A DNA stretch of 45,978 nt from Hoylesella buccalis ATCC 35310 (GCF_000177075.1 NZ_ADEG01000036.1:1-45978), one strand, 5' to 3'; shown: positions 34,043-42,971, counted from the first letter of the stretch. A program made the numbers and translations. Notes: generated from the letters alone by a model not told the origin.

Positions 34043-35587
34043 TCATTCCCATTCGATGGTCGAAGGCGGTTTCGAAGAGATATCGTAACAAACCCTATTC
34101 ACCCCTTTTACCTTGTTGATAATCTCGTTAGACACCTTTGCCAAGAACTCGTATGGAAAGTGTGCCCAGTCGGCAGTCATAGCATCTGTGCTGGTAACGG
34201 CACGCAATGCGACGGGATGCTCATAGGTTCGTTCGTCCCCCATCACACCCACACTGCGAATGGTAGACAGCAATACGGTTCCGGCCTGCCACACTTTATC
34301 GTATAATGGCTCGCCATCGTCGCAAATCCAATCATGCAATGCACGGATATAAATATCGTCCGCCTCTTGTAAAATGGCAACTTTCTCGGGAGTAATATCC
34401 CCAAGAATGCGAACTGCAAGGCCGGGTCCGGGGAAAGGATGACGCTTGATGAGATGCTCTGACATCCCCAATTGGTACCCAACTCGGCGCACTTCGTCCT
34501 TGAACAGCCATTGAAGAGGCTCGCAAAGTTGCAGATGCATTTCCTTTGGAAGGCCACCCACGTTGTGATGACTCTTGATAACCATGCCGGTAATACTCAA
34601 ACTTTCGATGCGGTCAGGATAGATAGTTCCCTGCGCTAACCACTTAGCATCGGTGATTTTCTTCGCTTCTGCATTGAACACCTCAACGAAGTCGCGGCCG
34701 ATAATCTTGCGTTTTTGCTCTGGATCGGTCACCCCTTTCAAGTCAGCAAAGAACTTCTTGCTGGCATCAACGCCTATTACGTTCAGCCCAAGACCTTCAT
34801 AAGCCTTCATGACATTGCTGAACTCGTTCTTACGCAACAAGCCATGATCAACGAAAATACAGGTCAAATTACGACCAATGGCCTTGTTTAATAGTGTTGC
34901 ACACACAGAAGAATCTACGCCACCACTCAGTCCTAATATCACCTTGTCATTGCCCACCTGTTGTCGAATGCTCTCAACCGTGCTCTCAATGAATGATGCA
35001 GGGCTCCATGTTTGCTTGCTGCCGCAGATATCTACCACAAAGTTTTTCAACAAAGTAGTACCTTGTGTGGTATGAAATACTTCGGGATGGAACTGAACAG
35101 CCCATGTTGGATTCTTCTCACTGGCATACGCTGCATACTTCACCTCACCCGTACTGGCAATAACATGACAATCACTTGGAATGGCAGTAATGGTATCACC
35201 ATGGCTCATCCACACCTGTGACTGTGGTTGAAAACCCTTAAATAGCGGATTAGTTGCATCAAACTTTTCCAAACGAGCGCGTCCATATTCGCGCGTTCCC
35301 GTGCTTTCTATCTTTCCACCATTGGTGAATGAGATGAATTGAGCGCCGTAGCAGATGCCCAAGACGGGATACTTGCCTATGAAATCACTTAAATCACACT
35401 TGAATGCCTCATGGTCATGCACCGAATAAGGCGACCCACTCAGGATGACACCAATGACAGATTCGTCACCTTTAGGAAACTTATTATACGGTAATATTTC
35501 GCAGAAGGTATCCAGTTCACGCACTCTTCGGCCAATAAGCTGTGTAGTTTGTGAACCAAAGTCTAAAATGATAATTTTCTGTTGCAT
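34043..35587 (-). CDS. guaA: GMP synthase (glutamine-hydrolysing)
   Basis: This 514-residue enzyme converts XMP, ATP and glutamine to GMP. The N-terminal class I amidotransferase has the nucleophile Cys79 in LGICYGAQ and the His/Glu pair in [11 protein letters not shown]. The ATP-pyrophosphatase domain begins with [10 protein letters not shown], and the C-terminal dimerisation domain ends in [14 protein letters not shown], which is the usual end. ATG 35587 gives the conserved [13 protein letters not shown] start; the frame extends 19 codons upstream through leader sequence that is not conserved-looking. A good promoter lies about 115 bases upstream, so the leader is long. Confidence 0.96.
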   Translation of the reverse strand: MQQKIIILDFGSQTTQLIGRRVRELDTFCEILPYNKFPKGDESVIGVILSGSPYSVHDHEAFKCDLSDFIGKYPVLGICYGAQFISFTNGGKIESTGTREYGRARLEKFDATNPLFKGFQPQSQVWMSHGDTITAIPSDCHVIASTGEVKYAAYASEKNPTWAVQFHPEVFHTTQGTTLLKNFVVDICGSKQTWSPASFIESTVESIRQQVGNDKVILGLSGGVDSSVCATLLNKAIGRNLTCIFVDHGLLRKNEFSNVMKAYEGLGLNVIGVDASKKFFADLKGVTDPEQKRKIIGRDFVEVFNAEAKKITDAKWLAQGTIYPDRIESLSITGMVIKSHHNVGGLPKEMHLQLCEPLQWLFKDEVRRVGYQLGMSEHLIKRHPFPGPGLAVRILGDITPEKVAILQEADDIYIRALHDWICDDGEPLYDKVWQAGTVLLSTIRSVGVMGDERTYEHPVALRAVTSTDAMTADWAHFPYEFLAKVSNEIINKVKGVNRVCYDISSKPPSTIEWE

Positions 35588-35704
35588 ATTGATGATATTA
35601 CTGGATACTGATTCGTAATGTCTAGAACGACACATTCTGCACAAGAACGAGCTAGCTTATTATTACAGTATGCCCCACTCTAATCTTCATGTCCTTCTAT
35701 GGTA

Positions 35705-35735
35705 CAAAGTTAAAGGTTTTCGAGCAAATAACAAA
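35705..35735 (-). promoter_or_regulatory. guaA promoter
   Basis: On the minus strand TTTG (complement of 35732-35735) is followed after 19 bases by TAACTTTG (complement of 35705-35712). The predicted leader to ATG 35587 is about 113 bases, longer than for other genes here. Confidence 0.72.
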
Positions 35736-35823
35736 GGGGTGCGAAAAAAATGTCGTTGAGTAAACAATTTTAGGCGCAATTGCAGAAACCTCATATAAAA
35801 ATCTTACTGACCTATCACCAAAA

Positions 35824-35857
35824 AGTGGCATGCACAATCCTTGAAGTGCATGCCACT
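35824..35857 (-). terminator. Terminator of the glycogen operon
   Basis: A perfect 12-base stem (AGTGGCATGCAC with its complement, 35824-35835 and 35846-35857) encloses a 10-base loop. Read on the minus strand it is followed by TTTTTGG, 43 bases past the GH57 stop. Confidence 0.85.
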
Positions 35858-35899
35858 ACTATGATTTCTCACATCTTAATCTCTAAAAACGACAACGAA

Positions 35900-37312
35900 T
35901 CACGCCTGTAAATCTTTGTTTTTGGCGGCGATTGACGTTGCCTCTGTACCAGAAACCGTACCTTTTTCCTTGTCTGTATCGTCGTCCAGCTTCGCCTTTA
36001 GTTTATCACTGGCCGCCTCTATCTTTTCGATTTTTGTCTGCAAACGTAGGATTTCTTTCTCCTTTATCTCAATTTCTTCACCTTGATTCCTGATGGTTGT
36101 CAATAGAGAATTCAGCTCTTCATTATCGATTTCTTCAGGATAAAGCGTGTTTACCCGATTGATAAAGTCGCCCAAGATGTTCATATAATTGGTAAAGGCA
36201 TCGAAAGGACTGCTGTAAATGCCTCGATCCAATCCCACTCCAGACGATTTAGTGGTCATGAATCTAAAGTTGTTGCTGGCTTGTAAATAATCCCAATCCT
36301 GATTAATTCGCGGATCATTGGCGATTCTCACGCGATCAGCAACACTGTAAAGCTTGTTGAATGCCTCTCGCTGCATGGGGTTTCCAAGCCAAGCACTCAC
36401 ATCTCTCTCCTCATCATTCCAGCTAATTGTATCTGGAACATCCAAGGCACCAACGCTCTGGGTCTTTGAACATATCTCATAAGGAGTAGAAAACACGATG
36501 TCTTTATGCTTCGCACAAAACGGCAATGCCTTCAAGAACTCAAGAATGTTGCTGTCCAATGGCTGCGACATACCTATGGCAGACAGATTCATGAAGATAT
36601 TGATTACCTGCTCTTTATCAGGAAGTTCAGCGATTCGGTTGATGTAATTGTCGGCAAACAAAGGATAACCTTCCCATGAACGGTTGTTGAAACGCAGTGA
36701 AATGTCGTCACTCAACTCCACGTCACGCAACAAAAGTTTCAGCTTTGGCGCCAACGTACAATGATAAACATAATGAGGTGATTTCCATCCCAGCACTTGC
36801 TTGGCGCCCTCTGTCAGCATACCATCAAACCCCATCTGCGAAACTTGCAGTCCGATGTCATCACTGTAAATCAATGACGAATTACGAAGAACGCGCGGTT
36901 GTTGGCCAAAATACTCTTCCATCTTCTTGCACTGGCGCTTCACCTCTGCCGCAAAACATTCCTCATTAATCAGCGATGAAAGACCGTGCGAATAGGGTTC
37001 AGCCAAGAACTCCACGCATTTTGTCTCATTGAGTTCTTGCAATTTTTCAAGCACTTGCGGCGCATGAATCTCCATTTGCTCTATTGCCACGCCTGAAAGA
37101 GAAAAGGCCACCTTGAAATATCCATTGTGCGTCTTAATCATGTCCAACAGGGTGTTGAGGGCTGGCATGTACGATTGATTGGCAATCTCTGTCATAGACC
37201 GCTCATTTTCATAGTCATCATAATAATAATGGTCGGTACCAATGTCAAAAAAGCGATAACGCTTCAGATGCCTAATCTGATGTATTTCGAAATATAAACA
37301 AATTGTTTTCAT
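35900..37312 (-). CDS. Glycoside hydrolase family 57 alpha-amylase
   Basis: This 470-residue cytoplasmic protein is a GH57-type enzyme that should hydrolyse alpha-1,4 bonds in glycogen or maltodextrin. It starts with MKTICLYFEIHQIR, where HQI corresponds to the family's first conserved region (HQP), has FSLSGVAIEQM near 70-80, and FLAEPYSHGL (102-111), whose Glu may be the nucleophile; the equivalence of the acid/base residue is not certain from sequence alone. The last 75 residues leave the barrel and form a charged coiled coil (EGEEIEIKEKEILRLQTKIEKIEAASDKLKAKL) that could mediate oligomerisation. It is the last gene of the glycogen operon, 44 bases after the GT4 gene. Confidence 0.88.
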   Translation of the reverse strand: MKTICLYFEIHQIRHLKRYRFFDIGTDHYYYDDYENERSMTEIANQSYMPALNTLLDMIKTHNGYFKVAFSLSGVAIEQMEIHAPQVLEKLQELNETKCVEFLAEPYSHGLSSLINEECFAAEVKRQCKKMEEYFGQQPRVLRNSSLIYSDDIGLQVSQMGFDGMLTEGAKQVLGWKSPHYVYHCTLAPKLKLLLRDVELSDDISLRFNNRSWEGYPLFADNYINRIAELPDKEQVINIFMNLSAIGMSQPLDSNILEFLKALPFCAKHKDIVFSTPYEICSKTQSVGALDVPDTISWNDEERDVSAWLGNPMQREAFNKLYSVADRVRIANDPRINQDWDYLQASNNFRFMTTKSSGVGLDRGIYSSPFDAFTNYMNILGDFINRVNTLYPEEIDNEELNSLLTTIRNQGEEIEIKEKEILRLQTKIEKIEAASDKLKAKLDDDTDKEKGTVSGTEATSIAAKNKDLQA

Positions 37313-37356
37313 TGTTATTTATAGGTTTTTCGTTATTTCACACATATCTATCACAC

Positions 37357-38625
37357 TTAACGCCAGCCCATTGTACGCTCGTAAAGCTCTCTAATCCAAA
37401 CGCCTACCTTCTCCCACGTAATCTGATCCACCTCTTTCTTTCCCTCTGTTTGCAGGTAGGTGAACAGACTTTCATTGTGACAAATGGAGTAGATGGCATC
37501 CGCCAGGGCATGGATGTCCCAATAGTCAACTTTGATACAGTTGGTCAGAATTTCGGCACATCCGCTCTGTCTGGAGATGATGGAGGGTGTGCCACATTGC
37601 ATAGCCTCTAGCGGAGAGATGCCAAACGGCTCGCTCACAGACGGCATGACATAAACGTCAGAAGCCTTCAAACACTCGTATACCTGTTTACCACGTAAGA
37701 ATCCGGGGAAATGGAAGCGATGTGCAATGCCTCGCTGAGCCGCCAGATAAATCATCTGGTCCATCATGTCGCCCGACCCTGCCATACAAAAACGTACATT
37801 GTGTGTGCGATGAAGCACCATGTTGGCAGCCTCCACAAAGTATTCAGGACCCTTCTGCATGGTCAAACGCCCTAGAAAAGTGACGACTTTCTCTTTCCCG
37901 CGGTGGTCCGCGCGAGGGATATCTTGTAATTCTTGTCGCAGTGGATAAACCGCATTATGTACCGTAAAGCACTTTCTGGGATCCTGATGATACTGATTAA
38001 TGACCGTCTGTCGGGTCAGCTCACTCACACACATGATACAGTCGGCATTGTCCATTCCGTTTTTCTCCATGCCATAAACGGTTGGATTCACCTTGCCCCG
38101 ACTACGGTCAAAGTCGGTTGCATGCACATGAATGCATAGCGGTTTCCCGCTCACTTGCTTCGCATGGATGCCGGCAGGATAGGTCAGCCAGTCGTGTGCA
38201 TGGATAATGTCAAAGTCAAGTGAACGAGCAACCACGCCTGCCACGATAGAATAATTATTGATTTCTTCATGCAAATTGTCGGGATAACGACCTGAAAAAT
38301 CCAAACATCCCAAGTCGTTAACATTCATGTAATTGAAATCAGCATAAATGTGATCCCTGAATCGATAATACTCCTGGTAGTCAGTGATGTTGCCTATCCT
38401 ACTTTTCACATAGTCAGCATCCACGTCACGCCAGGCAATAGGCACGTTGTTCATGGCAACCACATGGGCGTTCGACTGATCTTCGTCACCCCATGGTTTT
38501 GGCAGACAAAAGGTAATGTCCATGTCGCCCTGCGCTTTCAGTCCTTCGGTGATACCAAAACTGGCCGTACCCAGACCACCGAGGATATGAGGAGGATACT
38601 CCCATCCAAACATCAATACTTTCAT
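37357..38625 (-). CDS. Glycogen synthase-like GT4 glycosyltransferase
   Basis: This 422-residue GT-B enzyme has the glycogen/starch-synthase-like N-terminus MKVLMFGWEYPPHILGGLGT (GGLGT 16-20), HAHDWLTYPAG (142-152), donor-site GRLTMQKGPEYF (252-263) and the E-x7-E motif EPFGISPLE (332-340). Its neighbours (debranching enzyme, GH57 amylase) make a role in glycogen elongation most likely, although GT4 enzymes with other acceptors exist. ATG 38625 is 16 bases after the debranching-enzyme stop, so the genes are co-transcribed. Confidence 0.88.
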   Translation of the reverse strand: MKVLMFGWEYPPHILGGLGTASFGITEGLKAQGDMDITFCLPKPWGDEDQSNAHVVAMNNVPIAWRDVDADYVKSRIGNITDYQEYYRFRDHIYADFNYMNVNDLGCLDFSGRYPDNLHEEINNYSIVAGVVARSLDFDIIHAHDWLTYPAGIHAKQVSGKPLCIHVHATDFDRSRGKVNPTVYGMEKNGMDNADCIMCVSELTRQTVINQYHQDPRKCFTVHNAVYPLRQELQDIPRADHRGKEKVVTFLGRLTMQKGPEYFVEAANMVLHRTHNVRFCMAGSGDMMDQMIYLAAQRGIAHRFHFPGFLRGKQVYECLKASDVYVMPSVSEPFGISPLEAMQCGTPSIISRQSGCAEILTNCIKVDYWDIHALADAIYSICHNESLFTYLQTEGKKEVDQITWEKVGVWIRELYERTMGWR

Positions 38626-38641
38626 TTGTTCATCCTCCTTT

Positions 38642-40585
38642 TCAATATTTATACTTTTCTAACAACTCCAGTGTGCGCAACACCTCTGCCACGTTCATGG
38701 CATACGAGATGGCTCCACGCCCATGGAACGGCGGATTGCCATCAAACAACTCGGGAATCGTACCCAAGCAGTGCTGCATCATCTCGTCCTCATAACCCAC
38801 CATCTGACGCTCAATGAAACTCAATCGCGTTCGTTTGTACAATTTCAGACACGCTTCCATATAAAAACCACCCAGCCAGGGCCACGCCGTTCCCTGATGA
38901 TAGGCATGGTCGCGCTGCGTCTGCGGCCCCACATACATGGGGTTGTAACCATTGCTTTTGGGTGACAACGAACGCAATCCCTTTGGGGTTAGCAGTTCTC
39001 GGGTACAAACATCCAAGACATTTTTCTTCTGCTCTTGTGTAAGCGGTGAATAATCAAAGGCAACAGGGAATATCATATTGGGTCGAACGCTCCAATCGGG
39101 GCGCCCATCATCAACATAATCAAACAGATAACCGTGTTCGTTATAGAAGGTATTCACAAACGATTCCTGGCATTTTGTCGCCAAAGCTTCATAATGATCT
39201 ACAGTTTTTAGGTCTCCGCTTTCTTCTGCCAAGGCTGCTACATACTTCAGCGCATTGTACCATAGCGCATTAAACTCTACGATGTACCCCGAACGTGGCA
39301 CAACCGGACTGCCATTCGCTATAGAGTTCATCCATGTCACCGGCTTATCTCTGCCATTCGACTTGAGCAGTGCATTACTCTCGAGGCTGAGATTAGGATG
39401 GCGTCCAGACTCGATGAAATCAACGATTTTCAACACAAATTGATAATACCGACTGATACATTGTTCCATTCCAGCTTCCTTACCGTATTGCTGAATGGCC
39501 CATACCGCCCACAACAACACGTCGGGTTGCTCTATCTCATATATTTTTACGGTCAACGGCCTGCCTTCCATAAACTCGGTGAGACCTCTCATGGCCGTTG
39601 CCATCACTAACTCAAAATAGTCTTGTTCCTCGATAGACAAGGTCAATCCAGGCAGGGCGATAAACGTATCGCGCGCCCTACACTTAAACCAGGGATAACC
39701 AGCCAGGATGTACCGTTCGTCTTCAGACGTACGATTGTGGAACTGATGGGCAGCGTTGACCAGACAATGAAAGAAATTGTCGCGCGGACTACGCGCCTCT
39801 ACTTCTTCGCCGAAGAGTTGTTGCAGCTCTTTCGGATCGCAGGAAGAGGTAGATGCCGAGAACACGACCCGCTCTCCTTTCTTGATGTTCAGCTCGAAAT
39901 ATCCGGGCACATAGAGATCTTCATTGGACGCATACCCACGCTCACGTTCTTTAGGATACTCCACCCCACGATACCAATCGGGCTGGAACACAAACTCATT
40001 GTCTTTAGAGAACTGCATGAACAGCTCCGGATAACCTGGGTACATACATGTCTTGATGCCCTTGTCCACTTGCACAAAGTCTCTGCTGGCCGTCGCATTT
40101 TCGTGCGTGAACTGTCGAACGCTACGGAATGCCAAGAAAGGTTTGAAACGCAAAGTGGTTTCAGAGTGTGCATCCAGCAGCGTATAGCATATCAAGATTC
40201 GGTCTTCATAGTGCTGGAAAACCACTTCTTTCTTCAACATAACTCCACCTACCCGATAGATGGTCGTAGGAACTTTGTCACAATTGAACTCGCGAATATA
40301 CTTGTGTCCATTCGGACTGAAATGATCGCCCTGATATTTGTGCAAACCCAGGTTGAAGGCTGCACCATGCTGGATGACCGTAACATCCAACGACGACAAT
40401 AACACATGATTATCATCGTCAAGTTCGGGGACGGGAACAACCAACAAGCCGTGATACTTGCGGGTGTTGCAATCCACAATGGTAGAACAGGAATAGGCTC
40501 CCGACCGATTGGTACGCAGCAATTCTCTCTGAAGAGATTCCTCCAAATTAGTCATGAAAGCCCGCTCAAATTTAAGATAGCTCAT
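38642..40585 (-). CDS. Glycogen debranching enzyme (amylo-alpha-1,6-glucosidase)
   Basis: This 647-residue enzyme should remove alpha-1,6-linked glucose at glycogen branch points. The N-terminal beta domain contains LLRTNRSGAYSCSTIVDCNTRKYHGLL in pieces typical of the Bacteroidetes family, and the GH133-like alpha/alpha barrel has YILAGYPWFKCRARDTFIALPGL and PQTQRDHAYHQGTAWPW near the active site. ATG 40585 (MSYLKFERAF) is chosen because the 32 codons upstream in frame run through a -7 promoter box at 40669-40676 and are not conserved-looking. First gene of the glycogen operon, with an 80-base leader. Confidence 0.9.
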   Translation of the reverse strand: MSYLKFERAFMTNLEESLQRELLRTNRSGAYSCSTIVDCNTRKYHGLLVVPVPELDDDNHVLLSSLDVTVIQHGAAFNLGLHKYQGDHFSPNGHKYIREFNCDKVPTTIYRVGGVMLKKEVVFQHYEDRILICYTLLDAHSETTLRFKPFLAFRSVRQFTHENATASRDFVQVDKGIKTCMYPGYPELFMQFSKDNEFVFQPDWYRGVEYPKERERGYASNEDLYVPGYFELNIKKGERVVFSASTSSCDPKELQQLFGEEVEARSPRDNFFHCLVNAAHQFHNRTSEDERYILAGYPWFKCRARDTFIALPGLTLSIEEQDYFELVMATAMRGLTEFMEGRPLTVKIYEIEQPDVLLWAVWAIQQYGKEAGMEQCISRYYQFVLKIVDFIESGRHPNLSLESNALLKSNGRDKPVTWMNSIANGSPVVPRSGYIVEFNALWYNALKYVAALAEESGDLKTVDHYEALATKCQESFVNTFYNEHGYLFDYVDDGRPDWSVRPNMIFPVAFDYSPLTQEQKKNVLDVCTRELLTPKGLRSLSPKSNGYNPMYVGPQTQRDHAYHQGTAWPWLGGFYMEACLKLYKRTRLSFIERQMVGYEDEMMQHCLGTIPELFDGNPPFHGRGAISYAMNVAEVLRTLELLEKYKY

Positions 40586-40668
40586 AGGCCTATTAAGGTA
40601 TAATATTGGTCTGTTACTAGATTTAACGGCCGCAGCAAACAACATTTCTGCGTGTTTGACGGCGGATT

Positions 40669-40699
40669 CAAAGTTAGTCATTTTTCAATTGAAAGCAAA
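40669..40699 (-). promoter_or_regulatory. Glycogen operon promoter with palindromic spacer
   Basis: On the minus strand TTTG (complement of 40696-40699), a 19-base spacer and TAACTTTG (complement of 40669-40676) form a full promoter. The spacer contains a perfect 12-base palindrome TTTCAATTGAAA (40683-40694), an operator candidate. Confidence 0.72.
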
Positions 40700-40886
40700 A
40701 TAAAACCGAACTTTATTTGTAAAATTCATCTTATTTCGCTCTGGATGAGCAACAAATGTGGTTTTCTCTCTTGTCTGTCGATGTTAGTAGGCAACGTGGT
40801 TCCAGCATCATTCACAAGCATGTTTTCACCAATATCATTTCCGTAAAAAACCAATACCGATACAGGTACGCAGACGGATGTAACGC

Positions 40887-40913
40887 CCAAAAACCAGTTC
40901 AGTGAACGCTGGT
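40887..40913 (-). terminator. Probable terminator of miaA-lipid kinase transcript
   Basis: On the minus strand ACCAG pairs with CTGGT, with an inner TTC/GAA pair and a CG bulge, followed by TTTTTGG. The stem is short and bulged but has a T-run. It lies 140 bases past the lipid kinase stop, after the repeat array. Confidence 0.45.
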
Positions 40914-40916
40914 AAA

Positions 40917-41016
40917 CAAAACTCAATGAGTTTGATGCCCAAAGTCAATGAGTTTGGAGGTCAAAGTCAATGCGTTTAGAGGCCAAACTCAATGGGTTTG
41001 GAACCGAAACGCTGAA
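40917..41016. repeat. 22-base palindromic repeats, locus B
   Basis: Units of exactly 22 bases end in CAATG at 40928, 40950, 40972 and 40994, with a degenerate fifth copy to 41016; only the 3' half of the first is kept. Consensus is approximately RGTTTGGAGGCCAAACTCAATG. Within a unit GTTTGG pairs with CCAAAC; across unit junctions ACTCA-A-TGAGT pairs, so the array can fold in two registers. Same unit and period as 29428-29506. It lies in the predicted 3' untranslated region of the lipid kinase gene. Confidence 0.88.
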
Positions 41017-41051
41017 GCCTTGGGAGACAACTGCAAAAATAAGAAAAGAGA

Positions 41052-41987
41052 TTAGTCGGGCAACAAGAAATTGATGGCTTCGGGTTCTATCGACAACGTG
41101 AATTTTCCAACCGGCGTCTTCATCAGTCGTCCATCAATACCCACCATGGCATGTTCTGCTGTAAACACCTCAACTTTTTTAGTACGATAAGGGTGTACGC
41201 TCTTGTGATTGAGAAACTTACCCCGCAAGAACAAGTAGATTCCCTCAAAAAGTTGGGTCATTTCGGGATGATAGACCAAAGAAACATCCAACTGACCGTT
41301 GTAGGGAACGGCGTTTGGCGTTTGGCCATACCCCAGCGAGTTGCCCACGCACACCGTCATCACCTTACGCTTAATGATATCGGTATTAATCTTGAGATGC
41401 ATTTTATAATCCAGTCGTTGGAAGATTAACAAGGCGAAAGAAAAAAAGAACGACAGGGTTCGCGACCCAAATAAGCGGCGTGTTTTGCGGCGCAGGTTCA
41501 TGATGGCTGCTATGAAGCCTATGTTCACACAATTCAAGAAATAGCGCCTGCACGCCTCACCGTTTTTATTAGTGTACCGCATGCAACCCAAATCCAATTT
41601 CTTGACACGGTGTTTTTTCAGCGCTTTGATAATACGTTCTTCCTCACCTTCCCGCATATTCCAGAAATGAGCAAAGTCGTTCATCAGTCCATTGGGGATA
41701 AGTCCTAAAGAAATCTCGTCACGCAGCTGCGAGTCGGCCTGCATCATGCAGTTGATGGTGTCATTGAGAGCCGAGTCACCACCAACGATGACAATCGTCT
41801 TGTACCCCGAATTGATGAACATCTTGACCAAACGACTCACGCTTGCGGAATTCTCGCTTTGCACATAGTCGTACTCCACCCCATTGGCCTTCAGGCTTCT
41901 TTCGATGCGCTCCCAATGTTTTTGTGGTCTTAAAGCATTGCTCTTGGGGCAGTAAATAATCCCCCACCGTTTGTTGTCAATAGCCAT
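41052..41987 (-). CDS. Diacylglycerol kinase-type lipid kinase with altered motifs
   Basis: This 311-residue protein has the DAGK catalytic fold (PF00781 type): IIYCPKSNALRP near the start, VGGDSALND (68-76), LIPNGLMNDFA (96-106) and VGIDGRLM (282-289). The family normally has GGDGT, P-x-GTxND and a DGE acidic pair. Here Gly becomes Ser, the Thr after the second Gly becomes Leu, and Glu becomes Arg. The fold should be kept but activity or substrate may differ; the phosphate-binding GGD and NDF are present. The start overlaps the miaA end by 11 bases. No membrane helix beyond one hydrophobic stretch (LSFFFSFALLIF). A bacterial lipid, sphingosine or ceramide kinase are all possible. Confidence 0.82.
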   Translation of the reverse strand: MAIDNKRWGIIYCPKSNALRPQKHWERIERSLKANGVEYDYVQSENSASVSRLVKMFINSGYKTIVIVGGDSALNDTINCMMQADSQLRDEISLGLIPNGLMNDFAHFWNMREGEEERIIKALKKHRVKKLDLGCMRYTNKNGEACRRYFLNCVNIGFIAAIMNLRRKTRRLFGSRTLSFFFSFALLIFQRLDYKMHLKINTDIIKRKVMTVCVGNSLGYGQTPNAVPYNGQLDVSLVYHPEMTQLFEGIYLFLRGKFLNHKSVHPYRTKKVEVFTAEHAMVGIDGRLMKTPVGKFTLSIEPEAINFLLPD

Positions 41988-42891
41988 ATATCTCTTTCGT
42001 TCTTGTTATTTTTTCTTCCATGGGCAGCGTCGCGTCAATCCAATGGATGACGAACCCTCGCCGTTCCATTCCCCTGAACCAAGTCATTTGTCGCTTGGCA
42101 AACTGATGGATGGCAATTTCGAGTTGCTGAAACATCTCGTCATAGGTAGTTTTTCCAATGACATATTCGGTCACATACTTATATTCCAATCCGTAATAGA
42201 TTAGATTTTCGGGCGGTATACCTGAAGCCAATAACCCTTGAATCTCCTCGATCATGCCATTTTCCAAACGGTGCTTCAGTCTGTCAGTAATCTTTTTCCG
42301 GCGTTCTTCCCTGTCAATGCGCAGTCCGATGATGCATGCGTCAATGGGTGGCAGTGCGCGTTGGGGCATGGGATGCTGCAATAGATGGGTTTCAATCTCA
42401 ATGGCCCTGATGGCGCGCTGCGCTGTATCTACGTCAGATTGATTGTGCATCACCGAATGGTTTTTATGCTTCAAATCAATCAATATGTCCGTCAATTCGG
42501 CCAAAGACTTGCCGCTTAGCTGCTGCCTCAGATGCTCATTCTGGGGCACGGGCGACAGCGCATAACCTTTCAACACGGCTTCTATGTACAGACCAGTGCC
42601 GCCACAGAGGATGGGAATGATGCCTCTGGAAACAATATCCTCGTATGCTGCATGAAAATCTTGCTGATACCGGAACAGATTGTACTTCTCACCAGCATCT
42701 ACAATGTCAATCAAATGATAGGGAATTTGCTTGTGAACGACATAGTCAGAGAGGTCTTTGCCTGTACCGATATCCATCCCTCGATACACCTGTCGGCTGT
42801 CGGCGCTAATGATTTCAGCACCGATATCGGCTGCAAGATGGGCTGCAAATGCCGTTTTCCCACTGGCCGTTGGACCTAAGATTGTTAACAT
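41977..42891 (-). CDS. miaA: tRNA dimethylallyltransferase
   Basis: MiaA transfers dimethylallyl from DMAPP to A37 of tRNAs that read U-starting codons. The 304 residues have the P-loop GPTASGKT (6-13), DSRQVYRGMDIGTGK (31-45), and LCGGTGLYIEAVLKG near 96-110. The family helix at the C-terminus carries FAKRQMTWFRG. ATG 42891 is chosen over GTG 42897 because TILGPTASGKT then starts at the usual distance. A TATATTTG -7 box ends ten bases upstream, so the leader is very short. It overlaps the lipid kinase gene. Confidence 0.95.
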   Translation of the reverse strand: MLTILGPTASGKTAFAAHLAADIGAEIISADSRQVYRGMDIGTGKDLSDYVVHKQIPYHLIDIVDAGEKYNLFRYQQDFHAAYEDIVSRGIIPILCGGTGLYIEAVLKGYALSPVPQNEHLRQQLSGKSLAELTDILIDLKHKNHSVMHNQSDVDTAQRAIRAIEIETHLLQHPMPQRALPPIDACIIGLRIDREERRKKITDRLKHRLENGMIEEIQGLLASGIPPENLIYYGLEYKYVTEYVIGKTTYDEMFQQLEIAIHQFAKRQMTWFRGMERRGFVIHWIDATLPMEEKITRTKEIYGY

Positions 42892-42901
42892 CTTCACGCG
42901 A

Positions 42902-42909
42902 CAAATATA
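42902..42909 (-). promoter_or_regulatory. miaA -7 box
   Basis: The minus strand reads TATATTTG directly behind the gapA terminator T-run. The expected -33 position falls in the terminator stem and has no TTTG, so the promoter is weak or depends on read-through. Confidence 0.5.
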
Positions 42910-42917
42910 CTAAAAAA

Positions 42918-42945
42918 AAGCCGTTCGAGCTATCTCGAACGGCTT
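42918..42945 (-). terminator. gapA intrinsic terminator
   Basis: A perfect 12-base stem (AAGCCGTTCGAG with CTCGAACGGCTT) with a four-base loop is followed on the minus strand by a run of eight T. It begins 27 bases after the gapA stop. Confidence 0.95.
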
Positions 42946-42971
42946 ATTTATCGTTAAACGACTATTTTTGA

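Larger units (their letters stand above)
40586..41051. other. Intergenic region between lipid kinase gene and glycogen operon
   Basis: This 466-base gap holds, from high to low coordinate (direction of both flanking genes), the 22-base repeat array (40917-41016), a probable terminator (40887-40913), the glycogen promoter (40669-40699) and a leader of about 80 bases. The frame over 40726-40926 is not protein-like. Nothing else is recognised. Confidence 0.6.

Noticed and set aside
35652..35690. Leader-peptide gene upstream of guaA
   Set aside because: Twelve codons, no attenuator pairing and no conservation data; kept only as a note under findings.
39623..40402. 259-codon plus-strand open frame inside the debranching enzyme gene
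   Set aside because: It is antisense to a well-supported enzyme gene, has no promoter or family motif, and its composition mirrors the complementary codons.
40917..41016. CRISPR array
   Set aside because: Units follow each other with no spacers, are only 22 bases, are palindromic in two registers, and no cas genes are nearby.
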